Shown in pieces: positions 52,428-60,759 of a DNA stretch of 64,000 nt. The translations under genes and the position numbers were made by a program. Where the stretch lies: NCBI GenBank assembly GCA_963748485.1, contig CAVVJF010000009.1:930001-994000 (forward strand), read 5' to 3'. Each line of letters starts with the position of its first letter. The stretch's first letter is position 1. The notes under the pieces were generated by a model. The model was not told where the DNA came from. It saw only the letters and a program-made list of their open reading frames with translations, and did no database searches. This DNA is from DASRWT01 sp963748485. Its GTDB lineage: Bacteria; Methylomirabilota; Methylomirabilia; Rokubacteriales; CSP1-6.

Positions 52428-53222
52428 ATGGGGTCGCCGTTTTCGCTCGAGGGCAAGGTCGCGATCGTCACCGGGGGCGGCGTCGGCATCGGCCGCTCCA
52501 TCGCCGTCGAGTACGCGCGAGCGGGGGCCGACGTCGTCATCGCCAGCCGCAAGATGGAGCATCTCGAGCCGGTGGCGGCGGAGATCCGCAAGCTCGGCCG
52601 GCGGACGTTCGCGGAGGCGGTGGACGTGCGCCAGGAAGAGGCGGTGAAGGGGCTAGTGGAGAAGACGGTGAAGGACCTCGGCACCCTCGACATCATGATG
52701 AACAACGCGGGCGCCTCCTTCCGGGCCAAGGTCGAGGACATCTCCGCCAACGGCTGGAACACGGTGGTCGGGATCAACCTCAACGGGGTCTTCTTCGGCT
52801 GCAAGTGGGCGGGGCGCCACATGCTGGCGCAGGGGCGCGGCGTCATCATCAACATCTCGTCGATCGCGGGCGTCTACGGCTCGTCCATGATGTCGCACTA
52901 CGGCGCGTCCAAGGCCGCCGTCATCAACTTCACGCGCACGCTCGGCATGGCGTGGGGGCGCCAGGGCATCCGGGTCAACTGCATCGCGCCCGGCCCGGTG
53001 GAGACGGAGGGGTATCTCGACGTGCTGCACCGGACGAATCCCGACGCCAAGAAGGTCTACGACGGGGTGGCGAGCCGGGTGGGCCTGGGCCGCTGGGGGC
53101 GGGTCGAGGAAATCGCCTATCCTTGCGTCTTCCTCGCCTCGGATGCCTCGTCGTTCATGAACGGGGCCACCATCGTCATCGACGGCGGGCCCTCGCCGAA
53201 CTCGGGCGACGAGGCGGGATAG
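52428..53222 (+). CDS. Short-chain dehydrogenase/reductase (FabG-like)
   Basis: A 264-residue classical SDR. The cofactor motif is VAIVTGGGVGIGRSIA, with NNAG at about residue 91, the active site ISSIAGVYGSSMMSHYGASKAAV (Ser, Tyr and Lys all present) and the C-terminal GATIVIDGG. It would oxidise or reduce an alcohol/ketone with NAD(P)H; the substrate is unknown. ATG follows GAGAGGAGCC. A palindrome upstream suggests local repression. Its 3' end overlaps the opposing gene by 106 nt. Confidence 0.92.
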   Translation: MGSPFSLEGKVAIVTGGGVGIGRSIAVEYARAGADVVIASRKMEHLEPVAAEIRKLGRRTFAEAVDVRQEEAVKGLVEKTVKDLGTLDIMMNNAGASFRAKVEDISANGWNTVVGINLNGVFFGCKWAGRHMLAQGRGVIINISSIAGVYGSSMMSHYGASKAAVINFTRTLGMAWGRQGIRVNCIAPGPVETEGYLDVLHRTNPDAKKVYDGVASRVGLGRWGRVEEIAYPCVFLASDASSFMNGATIVIDGGPSPNSGDEAG

Positions 53223-53689
53223 CGCGTCTCCTTCAGCACCGACAGGCAGAGTAGCGCGAAGCCGGCGAGGTGCAGCGCGAAGCGCACCGCGTGGGACGCC
53301 TCCCACAGGACGCGCAGCCGATGCCAGTCGTCGGGGACCTCACCCACCACCAGCGCCTCGCGGAACGCCGTGTTCACCGGCTCGGTCAGGGCGAAGTAGA
53401 TCAACGGAAACGAGACGAACAGGCAGACCCCGGCCGCGACGGTGAGCGCGAAGCCCCGGCGGCGCTGCCATCGCGCCAGCACCGCCACCGCGGCGACGGC
53501 GAGAATGGCGCCGGGCTCGACGAAGCCTCCCACGCCCGGCGGGCCGAAGTGCGCGTAGAGCGTCGTCTGGAGCGTCATGTAGAACCCGCCGTCGTAACCG
53601 AGCTTGGCGGGCATCTCGAGCACGTGGCAGAAGGTGATGCCGAGCAGCAGGGCGGTGGCCACGAGGGCGACGAGCCGGGCGACGATCAT
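53117..53689 (-). CDS. DUF1772-like integral membrane protein
   Basis: A 190-residue protein with about four membrane helices (residues 3-22, 50-70, 80-102 and 130-150). MEMPAKLG-type text near the start and FREALVVGEVPDDWHRLRVLWEASHAVRF resemble the DUF1772 family, function unknown. ATG at 53689 is preceded by AGGGAG. It starts just after the phospholipase gene. The last 35 residues lie antisense to the dehydrogenase and are not hydrophobic, so translation may end in non-essential tail sequence. Confidence 0.65.
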   Translation of the reverse strand: MIVARLVALVATALLLGITFCHVLEMPAKLGYDGGFYMTLQTTLYAHFGPPGVGGFVEPGAILAVAAVAVLARWQRRRGFALTVAAGVCLFVSFPLIYFALTEPVNTAFREALVVGEVPDDWHRLRVLWEASHAVRFALHLAGFALLCLSVLKETRYPASSPEFGEGPPSMTMVAPFMNDEASEARKTQG

Positions 53690-53699
53690 GATGGCTCCC

Positions 53700-54953
53700 T
53701 CAGAACTGCTCCTTGAACGGCATCGCGAGCAGCTCCAGCATGCGATCCAAGGGTCCGCGCGCCCGCCACCGGGCTGCGTCCAGCCGGCGGGAGTGCGCGA
53801 GGTCGTCGGCGAATACCTTCTCCAGCCGCGCCGCCATCGCGCTGTCGTAGAGGGCCACGTTGAGCTCCTCGTTGAGGGCGAACGACCGGTTGTCCACGTT
53901 CGCGCTGCCCACCGTCGCCCAGCGCCCGTCCACCACCATGGTCTTCGCGTGGAGCAGTCCGGAGCGATACTCGTAGATCTCCAGCTCGGCATCGAGAAGG
54001 CGGCCGAAGCCGGCGCGGCTGGCCTGCCGGACGATGTTGTGATCGATGGCCCCGGGCAAGAGCAGCACCACCCGTACCCCGCGCTTCTTCGCCTCGATGA
54101 GGCTCCGTGTCATGCGGTCGTCGGGAAGGAAGTAGGGGTTGGTGAGGAAGATGGAGCGGCGCGCCGCCGTGATCGCGAGCAGGTACATGTTGTACATCGC
54201 GACGCTCCCGCTCGCGGGCGAGCTGCGAACGATCTGCGCCACGACGCTGCCACGCGCCGGCTGCGGCCCGAAGAAGCCGTCGCCGCCGAGCATCTCGCCG
54301 GTGGCCTCGAGCCAGTTCTCGGCGAATGCCCCTTGCAGATCGTTGACCGCCGGCCCCTCCACGCGGACATCGGTTTCCCGCCGCTGACCCTGCTGGCGGC
54401 CATTGCCCATCCACTTCGAGCTGGCTCCGGAGCCGCCGGTGAACCCCGTGCGGCCGTCCACCACGAGGATGCGGCGGTGGTTGCGGTTGTTGGCGCTATC
54501 CATCGTCCAGGGGCTGATCGGCCGAAAGATCGCCACGTGGCAGCCGGACGCTTCCAGCTCCTGGACGAGCGCCGCGGGCATCTTGAGAGTGCCGAAGGCG
54601 TCGAGGAGCACGCGCGCACGGATGCCGGCGCGGCACCGCTCGCTGATGGCCCGCACGATCTGCTCCGCCGGCCGCCCGTCCTCGTAGAAGTACTGCGCAT
54701 AGGTGATGGTGCGCCGCGCGGCGCGGATGGCCTCCACCTGAGCGGGAAAGATCTGATCCCCGTTGAGCAACAGCTCGATCCGGTTGCCGCCGCTGACGGC
54801 GGCGTTGGTGTACGCCTCCATCGTCGGCACGAAGGCGGGATCGCTGACCGCCACCTCAGGCAGGACCATCGGCGGCTGGACATGGGCGCAGCCCGCCAGC
54901 ATGGCCAGGACAAGGGACGCGGTGAGACCCATCGTCGCCGCGAAGCGCCTCAT
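53700..54953 (-). CDS. Phospholipase D / cardiolipin synthase-like lipoprotein
   Basis: A 417-residue predicted lipoprotein (lipobox AMLAGC, Cys about residue 22) with two PLD domains. The second HKD motif HAKTMVVDGRWATVGSAN is canonical. The first reads NHRRILVVDGRTGFTGG, i.e. HxR instead of HxK, at the catalytic Lys position. TYAQYFYEDGRPAEQIV is typical of cardiolipin synthase ClsB/ClsA-like proteins. It would act on membrane phospholipids from the periplasmic side. It is followed by the DUF1772-like gene. Confidence 0.88.
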   Translation of the reverse strand: MRRFAATMGLTASLVLAMLAGCAHVQPPMVLPEVAVSDPAFVPTMEAYTNAAVSGGNRIELLLNGDQIFPAQVEAIRAARRTITYAQYFYEDGRPAEQIVRAISERCRAGIRARVLLDAFGTLKMPAALVQELEASGCHVAIFRPISPWTMDSANNRNHRRILVVDGRTGFTGGSGASSKWMGNGRQQGQRRETDVRVEGPAVNDLQGAFAENWLEATGEMLGGDGFFGPQPARGSVVAQIVRSSPASGSVAMYNMYLLAITAARRSIFLTNPYFLPDDRMTRSLIEAKKRGVRVVLLLPGAIDHNIVRQASRAGFGRLLDAELEIYEYRSGLLHAKTMVVDGRWATVGSANVDNRSFALNEELNVALYDSAMAARLEKVFADDLAHSRRLDAARWRARGPLDRMLELLAMPFKEQF

Positions 54954-54966
54954 GCCCGCTTGGCTG

Positions 54967-54981
54967 GCATGTTTCGTGCCA
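54967..54981 (-). promoter_or_regulatory. Sigma54-type -24/-12 motif upstream of the phospholipase D gene
   Basis: On the minus strand TGGCACGAAACATGC: a perfect -24 half and ATGC at -12, with GG and GC 10 nt apart. The predicted transcript starts near 54955, only 2 nt before the ATG at 54953, so it would be leaderless. Confidence 0.4.
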
Positions 54982-55156
54982 CCGCGGATCTTTCGGTGAA
55001 CACTCGGTGTTCGCCGAGCGAACGCGATTGCCTCATCGGGTCAGGACTACCGGAAGCGGAACGTTTTACCCGTCGGGCGCCGCTTGCGCCGCAGACGCCC
55101 GGTGGTCCCGGGCGGGAACCTGCCCGATTCATGGCGGAATCGTCGACGGCGGCGAT

Positions 55157-55171
55157 TGGCACACCGCTTGC
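55157..55171 (+). promoter_or_regulatory. Sigma54-type promoter for the BON lipoprotein operon
   Basis: TGGCACACCGCTTGC matches the -24/-12 consensus at every fixed position, with GG-N10-GC spacing. The predicted start near 55183 leaves a 24-nt leader that contains the AGGAGGAGG ribosome site of the gene at 55207. It lies in the 253-nt divergent gap between the phospholipase and BON genes; I saw no clear enhancer-binding repeat in that gap. Confidence 0.6.
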
Positions 55172-55206
55172 CGATGCACGTATGCCAAAGAGGAGGAGGA
55201 ATCGCA

Positions 55207-55515
55207 ATGCGACACCTGAAACTTCTATCGATCGCACTGCTGGCGATCATGGCACTGGCCGCGTGCTCGAGCACCGGTCGGACGGTCGGCGAGAACGTCG
55301 ACGACACCACGATCACCGCGACCGTCAAGGCCAAGCTTGCCGGCGAGAAGATGGGCACGCTCACGTCGGTGGACGTGGATACCCGTCAGCGCACGGTCTA
55401 CCTCAACGGCGTCGTGCCGAGCGAGGACCTCAAGCAGCGCGCCGCCAACATCGCCTGGGGCGTGAAGGGGGTGCAGGCGGTCATCAATAACCTCAGCGTC
55501 AAGGTCACGGGGTAA
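55207..55515 (+). CDS. BON domain lipoprotein
   Basis: A 102-residue lipoprotein: signal peptide with lipobox MALAAC (Cys about residue 20) and one BON domain (DDTTITATVKAKLAGEKM..VYLNGVVPSEDLKQRAANIAWGVKGVQAVINNL in pieces). BON proteins such as OsmY and DolP bind lipids and support outer-membrane integrity under stress. A strong AGGAGGAGG site is present. It heads an operon with the M48 lipoprotein (gap 4 nt), echoing the DolP/BepA functional pairing known in E. coli. Confidence 0.9.
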   Translation: MRHLKLLSIALLAIMALAACSSTGRTVGENVDDTTITATVKAKLAGEKMGTLTSVDVDTRQRTVYLNGVVPSEDLKQRAANIAWGVKGVQAVINNLSVKVTG

Positions 55516-55519
55516 CGTC

Positions 55520-56230
55520 ATGGACACCAACGCAACGATCCAGCGCTATCTCACACCGTTCCTGGTCGCGCTCACGCTCACCGCCGGTTGCGCGCTGCCC
55601 GTCTCGGACTCTCGGCCGTCATCGGGCGGCTCGTCGGGGGGCGGAACGGCGACCGCCCCCGCGCCGCCGTCCGCCGCCAAGGTCGATCCCGCGCAGGTCG
55701 AGCGGCTCAAGCGGGTGATGGTGCCTCTCATCCAGGCCGCCGACAACAAGCGGCCCCTCAACCAGATCAAGGTCGGCATCGTGCAGGACGACCACGTCAA
55801 CGCGGGCAGCGCCGGGGGCGGGCAGTACATCGTGACCACCGGGCTCCTGCGCAAGGCCAACGATCAGCAGCTCGCCGGCGTCCTTGCCCACGAGGTGGCC
55901 CACGACGATCTCGGCCACGTAGCCAAGCAGCAAACCCTTCAGACCGGCCTCGCCATCGGCATGGTGATCCTCGATCAGATCGTTCCCGGCAGCGGTCAGC
56001 TCACCCCGGTGGCCGGCACCCTGATCGCCCGCGCCTACGGCCGACGGGAGGAGTATCAGGCCGACGCGCACGGCGCGGTGATCCTCAAGCGCGCCGGGCA
56101 GTCACCCAAGGTGATGGAGCAGACGCTGACGTGGCTCCTGAGCACCGAGGGCGGCAGCGAGGGAGGCTTCTTCGCGACGCACCCCGCGACCGATGATCGG
56201 ATCGCGGAGCTGCGTCGGACCGTGCAGTAG
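55520..56230 (+). CDS. M48 family metalloprotease lipoprotein
   Basis: A 236-residue predicted lipoprotein (lipobox LTAGC, Cys about residue 24) with a Gly/Ser/Pro-rich linker (SSGGSSGGGTATAPAPP) and an M48 domain: LAHEVAHDDLGH (zinc motif, about residue 123), the third ligand in EEYQADAHGAVILKRAG, and THPATDDRIAELRR near the end. It is a smaller relative of the protease at 33.6 kb and would act in the periplasm on misfolded envelope proteins. Confidence 0.9.
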   Translation: MDTNATIQRYLTPFLVALTLTAGCALPVSDSRPSSGGSSGGGTATAPAPPSAAKVDPAQVERLKRVMVPLIQAADNKRPLNQIKVGIVQDDHVNAGSAGGGQYIVTTGLLRKANDQQLAGVLAHEVAHDDLGHVAKQQTLQTGLAIGMVILDQIVPGSGQLTPVAGTLIARAYGRREEYQADAHGAVILKRAGQSPKVMEQTLTWLLSTEGGSEGGFFATHPATDDRIAELRRTVQ

Positions 56231-56234
56231 GCCC

Positions 56235-56420
56235 ATGCGCCAGCCGTCCGGGGCGCTGATGGTAGGAATCAGCATCGCAGTGTTCATGCTCCTGGCCGCG
56301 ATGGTGACTCCTCAGGCGCCGCCCGGCGGGGTCGGTCTTCGGGCCGGCCTCGCCGCGGTGGCGGCGGCGCCCGTAGCGTGCGCGCGAACCGCCGAAATCG
56401 CGCCCCGGCGGGCGGAGTGA
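56235..56420 (+). CDS. Small membrane protein, hypothetical
   Basis: A 61-residue frame in the gap between the M48 and AI-2E genes. It has one hydrophobic segment (LMVGISIAVFMLLAAMV) and a Pro/Ala-rich tail. No good ribosome site is seen. Its stop overlaps a GTG start of the AI-2E gene (GTGA), which would suit translational coupling and is the main reason to list it. Confidence 0.35.
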   Translation: MRQPSGALMVGISIAVFMLLAAMVTPQAPPGGVGLRAGLAAVAAAPVACARTAEIAPRRAE

Positions 56421-58300
56421 GGCGCCAGACCCCGCGCCTGCCCGCGGTGGGAAGTGCGACGGGCCCACGGCGTCGCGTCGCCGCAGCGCGCGCCCCCGCT
56501 CACTTCCTGCGGGCCGCCCACCGGTTCTTTGTGTTCGCCGGGCTCGCCCTCGCCGTCGCGTGCCTGTACTGGGCGAGCGTGGTGTTCATCCCCATCGTGA
56601 TCGCGGTTCTCCTCGCGTTTCTCTTGAGCCCCCTAGTGGCCCGGGTCCAGCGCACGGGGCTGGCGCGCGGCGCCTCGGTCGCCCTCGTCGTCGTCTTCGC
56701 CCTCGGCATCGCCCTCGCGCTCGGCTGGGGGCTCATGAGCCAGGTTTCCACGTTCGCTGAGGATCTCCCCCGCTACAGCCGGACCATCACGCGAAAGATC
56801 TCCGAGCTGCAGCGGGTCAGCAAGGGCGGCGCCCTCGAAAAGGTCGAGGACACCGCCAAGGACGTGATGAAGCAGATCGACAAGGGAAGCGCGACCGCGG
56901 AGAAACCGGTGCCGGTGGTCGTCTCGACGCCGAACCCGCTCTGGCACCTTCCCAACTTGGTCAAGCACGTGACCACCGGGTTCATGGTCCTCGTCCTCGT
57001 CCTCTTCATGCTCATCCAGCAGCGCGAGCTCCGCGCGCGCGTGATCCGACTCTTCGGTTACGACCGCATGGCGGTGACCACCCACCTGCTCGATGAGGCG
57101 GGCAGCCGGATCAGCCGCTATCTCCTCATGCAGACGGCCATCAACAGCTGCTTCGGCCTCGGCATCGGCCTAGGCCTCTTCTTCATCGGGCTTCCGTTCG
57201 CGCTGGCGCTGGGCTGCATGGCGGCGGTGCTGCGGTTCCTGCCCTACGTGGGGGCGTGGCTCGCCGCCATGATGCCCATCGCGCTCAGCCTGGCCGTCTT
57301 CGACGGCTGGACCAAGCCGCTGCTCATCCTGGGCCTGTTCCTGGTGACGGAGCTGTCCGTCGCGTTCGTGATCGAGCCGCTGCTCTACGGGCGAAGCGCC
57401 GGCGTCTCCGCGATCGCGCTGCTCGCGGGGGCCGGCTTCTGGACCTGGCTGTGGGGCGCCGTCGGACTCGCGCTCGCCGTCCCCCTGACGGTGTGCCTGG
57501 TGGTGACCTCGCGCGCCGTCGCCGGGCTCGAGTTCATCGAGGTGCTCCTGAGCGACGACCCGCCCGTGGAGCCGCATCTCGTCTTCTATCAGCGGCTGCT
57601 CGCGGGCGATGCCGTCGACGCCGGGAACCTCGTCGCCGAGACGGCGCGGGCGACCTCGTTGGCCGCGGCCTTCGACCGCATCGTCGCGCCGGCCCTGGCG
57701 CGCGCGCGGCAGGATCACGAGACCGAGCAGCTCACGCAGGAAGAGTTCGCCAGTATTCTCGCCGTCGTTCGCGACATCATCGAGCGGACCGCGATGTCGC
57801 GCGACGAGGAGGCCACGCCCGATCCCGCGCGCGGGGCGGCCCCCCGCGTCACCGGCTGCCCCGCGCGCGACGAGGTCGACGCCCTCGGGCTGGCCATGCT
57901 CGCCCGGCTCCTCGCGCCCGCCGGCTGCGAGATGAGCATCGCGCCCGCGGGCGGCCTCGTGGGCGAGGCGCTGGCCCTGATGGAGGAGATGGAGGCGCCC
58001 GCGCTGGTTTGCGTGGGGGCGGTGGGCGTGGCGGGTCGGGGCCGCATGCGCCACATCGTCAAGCGCCTGCGCGTCAGTCAGCCCGACACCGCGATCCTCG
58101 CCACCCGATGGGGCGCCGGGACCGGCCCGGCGGTGCGGGCCGATCTCACCACGGCGGGCGCCGACGAGATCGCCACCTCGCTGGCGGAGGCGCGCACCGA
58201 GGTGCTGCGCCGACTGGAGCGGGCGCCCGCGTCCTCCACCTCCGCCCTCGACGGGCGCGTCGTCCAGCTCGCGCATACCGGCAAGGAGGTCGTGCCATGA
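56417..58300 (+). CDS. AI-2E/PerM family transporter with a C-terminal cytosolic domain
   Basis: A 627-residue protein. Residues about 40-390 form the AI-2E transporter (PerM) domain, with helices near 45-90, a coiled periplasmic segment (DLPRYSRTITRKISELQRV), GFMVLVLVLFMLIQQRELRARV and PYVGAWLAAMMPIALSLAVFDG. Beyond the usual end lie about 240 extra residues: a helical part and an alpha/beta segment (about 482-575; DEVDALGLAMLARLLAPAGCEM, ALVCVGAVG) that resembles a B12-binding Rossmann-like fold but lacks the DxHxxG cobalamin motif. The substrate is unknown. GTG start overlaps the small frame before it. Confidence 0.82.
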   Translation: MRRQTPRLPAVGSATGPRRRVAAARAPAHFLRAAHRFFVFAGLALAVACLYWASVVFIPIVIAVLLAFLLSPLVARVQRTGLARGASVALVVVFALGIALALGWGLMSQVSTFAEDLPRYSRTITRKISELQRVSKGGALEKVEDTAKDVMKQIDKGSATAEKPVPVVVSTPNPLWHLPNLVKHVTTGFMVLVLVLFMLIQQRELRARVIRLFGYDRMAVTTHLLDEAGSRISRYLLMQTAINSCFGLGIGLGLFFIGLPFALALGCMAAVLRFLPYVGAWLAAMMPIALSLAVFDGWTKPLLILGLFLVTELSVAFVIEPLLYGRSAGVSAIALLAGAGFWTWLWGAVGLALAVPLTVCLVVTSRAVAGLEFIEVLLSDDPPVEPHLVFYQRLLAGDAVDAGNLVAETARATSLAAAFDRIVAPALARARQDHETEQLTQEEFASILAVVRDIIERTAMSRDEEATPDPARGAAPRVTGCPARDEVDALGLAMLARLLAPAGCEMSIAPAGGLVGEALALMEEMEAPALVCVGAVGVAGRGRMRHIVKRLRVSQPDTAILATRWGAGTGPAVRADLTTAGADEIATSLAEARTEVLRRLERAPASSTSALDGRVVQLAHTGKEVVP

Positions 58301-59298
58301 TCACGCTCGGTTACAAGCTATCCAGCGAGGAGCAGTCCCCCGCCGACCTCGTCCGCTACGCGCAGATGGCGCAGGATACGGGCTTCGGCTTCGCGCTCAT
58401 CTCCGATCACTTTCACCCGTGGATCGAGCGGCAGGGCCAGAGCCCGTTCGTATGGAGCGTGCTGGGCGCCATCGCCCACGCCACCCAGCGTCTCGTCGTC
58501 GGCACCGCGGTGACGTGTCCGACCATGCGCATCCATCCCGCCATCATTGCGCAGGCCGCCGCCACCACCGCCGCCCTCATGCCCGGCCGCTTCTTCCTGG
58601 GTGTCGGCACCGGGGAAAACCTCAACGAGCACGTGGTGGGTCAGGGCTGGCCGGAGACCGAGGTCCGCCAGGCGCGACTGGAGGAGGCGATCGAGGTCAT
58701 CCGGCTGCTGTGGAAGGGCGGCAACCAGAGCCATCACGGGCGCTACTTTACGGTGGAGAACGCCCGCCTCTACACCTTGCCCGATTCGCCGCCGCCGCTG
58801 TACGTGGCGGTGGGTGGCCCGCGCAGCGCCGACCTGGCCGGTCGTCTCGCCGACGGCATGATCGGTACCGATCCCGAGGGCTCCGTCCTCGCCGCCTTCG
58901 ACCGCGCGGGCGGGACAGGCAAGCCGCGCTATGGGGAGATGACGGTGTGCTGGGCCAAGGACGAGGCCGCCGCGCGGCGGATTGCCAAGGAGCAGTGGCC
59001 GACCTCGGCCATGGAGGGGAATCTCTCGTGGGAGCTGCCCTTGCCCGAGCACTTCGAGTCGGTGGCGGAGCTCGTCACCGAGGAGCAGATGGCGGAGTCC
59101 ATCACCTGCGGCCCGGACCCGGAGCGTCACCTCGCGGCCATCCGCAAGTACGCCAAGGCGGGTTACGACCACATCTGCGTGCATCAGGTCGGCCGGGATC
59201 AGAAGGGTTTCTTCGAGTTCTACGCCGAGGAGATCCTGCCCGCGCTCAAGAGCATCGCGGCGCCGCCGCGGAAGCGCCGCAAGCGCGGCCGCCGGTAG
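58297..59298 (+). CDS. LLM class F420-dependent oxidoreductase (F420-G6PDH-like)
   Basis: A 333-residue TIM-barrel luciferase-like oxidoreductase. LGYKLSSEEQSPADLVRYAQMAQDTGF, ISDHFHPWIERQGQSPFVWSVLGAIA and GTAVTCPTMRIHPAIIAQAAAT match the F420-dependent glucose-6-phosphate dehydrogenase-like group (TIGR03557 type). It implies use of coenzyme F420, though no F420 synthesis gene is in the window. The ATG overlaps the transporter stop (ATGA) and has GGAGG upstream; a basic tail KRRKRGRR ends the protein. Confidence 0.88.
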   Translation: MITLGYKLSSEEQSPADLVRYAQMAQDTGFGFALISDHFHPWIERQGQSPFVWSVLGAIAHATQRLVVGTAVTCPTMRIHPAIIAQAAATTAALMPGRFFLGVGTGENLNEHVVGQGWPETEVRQARLEEAIEVIRLLWKGGNQSHHGRYFTVENARLYTLPDSPPPLYVAVGGPRSADLAGRLADGMIGTDPEGSVLAAFDRAGGTGKPRYGEMTVCWAKDEAAARRIAKEQWPTSAMEGNLSWELPLPEHFESVAELVTEEQMAESITCGPDPERHLAAIRKYAKAGYDHICVHQVGRDQKGFFEFYAEEILPALKSIAAPPRKRRKRGRR

Positions 59299-59307
59299 GA
59301 GCGCGCC

Positions 59308-60759
59308 ATGGCCATCATCCAGGCGATCTTCGCCTTCATCTCGAAATCGCTGGGTCGGATCTTCTCCGCCCTCTTCGACTGGGCGGTCGTCGCCCTCTTC
59401 GGCCGGGTGGGAGGCGTGCGCAAGACCGCGCTCTCCGTGCTGATGGCGGCGGCGGCGGCCTGGCCCCTGCTGCTGCTCGGCATCGCCGCGCCGAAGGTCG
59501 CAACGTTTGTCCTTGCCTTCGTGCCGCTGGCCGGCTCGGTGTCCAGCAATGCCGTCCGGCTGATCTGGATCGCCCTGGCCCTGCTCGTCCCGCTGGGCAT
59601 CGGCCTGGCGGTCTGGACGCAGGCCGATCCTGAGAAGCGCCCCCCGTCCGCGGTGCGCAGTATTCTCCGCGGGTTCCCCATCACGCTGGGGCTCGCCGCC
59701 GCGTTCGGCGTGCTGCTCGTCACGGTCCCGGTGCTGCGCGTCGTCTCTGGGATTCGCGGCCGGCGTGACGTGCACTTGCCCCTGGTGACCTCGCCCGAGT
59801 CGTATCCCCACGCCGCCGGGATCGTGGGAGTCACCCTGAGCCGCCATGGCTTCGAGGTGACGCCGCAGGCGCCGCCCTGGTGGATGGACCTGCCGTCGCG
59901 CATCCTCCTTCGCCTGGGCCGCGGTGCCTTCGAGGGGTACGTGGCGGAGAAGACGGCGTATTTCCGGGGACCCGCGCTCGAGGCGGCGCTCTATCCGAAC
60001 GCGCTGCTGCTGCGGGGCACCGAGACCGACACCGCACGCGCCCAGGCGCTCGTCGTGGAGGCCGTAACCGGCCAGCCGGACATGTTCCAGACCGTCTCGC
60101 CGGGCGCGCAGGATCTCGAGCGCCAGATCCAGCGCGTCTGGGCGGCGCTCCGCCGCGAGCCCGAGGCGCATGTGCAGGCGGCGCCGCTCCTGTCGCGGCT
60201 CGACGCCATCGCCGCCCAGATGGCGCGTGAGCCCCTGCCCTTCGAGGAATGGCAGGTCCTCTACCGCCAGGTGCTGCAGCTCGAGCGCGCGCTGCGCGGC
60301 GAGCGGCAGGTGCTGGAAGCCACGCTGCCGGATCGCGGCGCTGCCCCCCGCCCCGCTCCGGTCCGCACGGCCTGGGCCGGCAACCCGCGCCGGCTCTCGA
60401 CGCCCCAGTTGATCGCGCGCATCGCGGAGGCGGGCACGCTCCTCGTCGAGAAGGAAGTGGCGCTGGCGCGAGAGGAGCTGAAGTCAGACGTGCGCGCCGA
60501 GATCGGCAGCGCCAAGCTGTTCGCGGGGGCGCTGGTCGCGGGGCTGATCGGGGTGACCGTGCTCCTGATCGCGGGCGTCTTTGTCCTCAGCTGGTGGATG
60601 CCGCCCTGGGCCGCCGCCCTCACCGTGGGGGGCCTGCTGCTCGCGGTCAGCGTAACGCTGGGTCTGCTCGGCTGGGGCCGACTGGTCCGTGCGCCGCTGG
60701 CCATCACACGGAAGACCGTGACGGAGGACCTGCAATGGGTGAAGGAACGACTCGCCTAG
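59308..60759 (+). CDS. Membrane protein with C-terminal holin-X (DUF1469/PF07332-like) domain
   Basis: A 483-residue protein. The N-terminal 150 residues have three to four hydrophobic helices; residues about 150-350 are soluble and unrecognised (VTSPESYPHAAGIVGVTLSRHGFEV, helical LERALRGERQVLEATLPDR); residues about 365-483 match the phage-holin-3_6/Actino holin-X pattern: TLLVEKEVALAREELKSDVR, two helices and TEDLQWVKERL. Holin-X proteins such as YqjE are stress-linked membrane proteins, not lysis holins. It overlaps the next gene by 25 nt. Confidence 0.72.
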   Translation: MAIIQAIFAFISKSLGRIFSALFDWAVVALFGRVGGVRKTALSVLMAAAAAWPLLLLGIAAPKVATFVLAFVPLAGSVSSNAVRLIWIALALLVPLGIGLAVWTQADPEKRPPSAVRSILRGFPITLGLAAAFGVLLVTVPVLRVVSGIRGRRDVHLPLVTSPESYPHAAGIVGVTLSRHGFEVTPQAPPWWMDLPSRILLRLGRGAFEGYVAEKTAYFRGPALEAALYPNALLLRGTETDTARAQALVVEAVTGQPDMFQTVSPGAQDLERQIQRVWAALRREPEAHVQAAPLLSRLDAIAAQMAREPLPFEEWQVLYRQVLQLERALRGERQVLEATLPDRGAAPRPAPVRTAWAGNPRRLSTPQLIARIAEAGTLLVEKEVALAREELKSDVRAEIGSAKLFAGALVAGLIGVTVLLIAGVFVLSWWMPPWAAALTVGGLLLAVSVTLGLLGWGRLVRAPLAITRKTVTEDLQWVKERLA

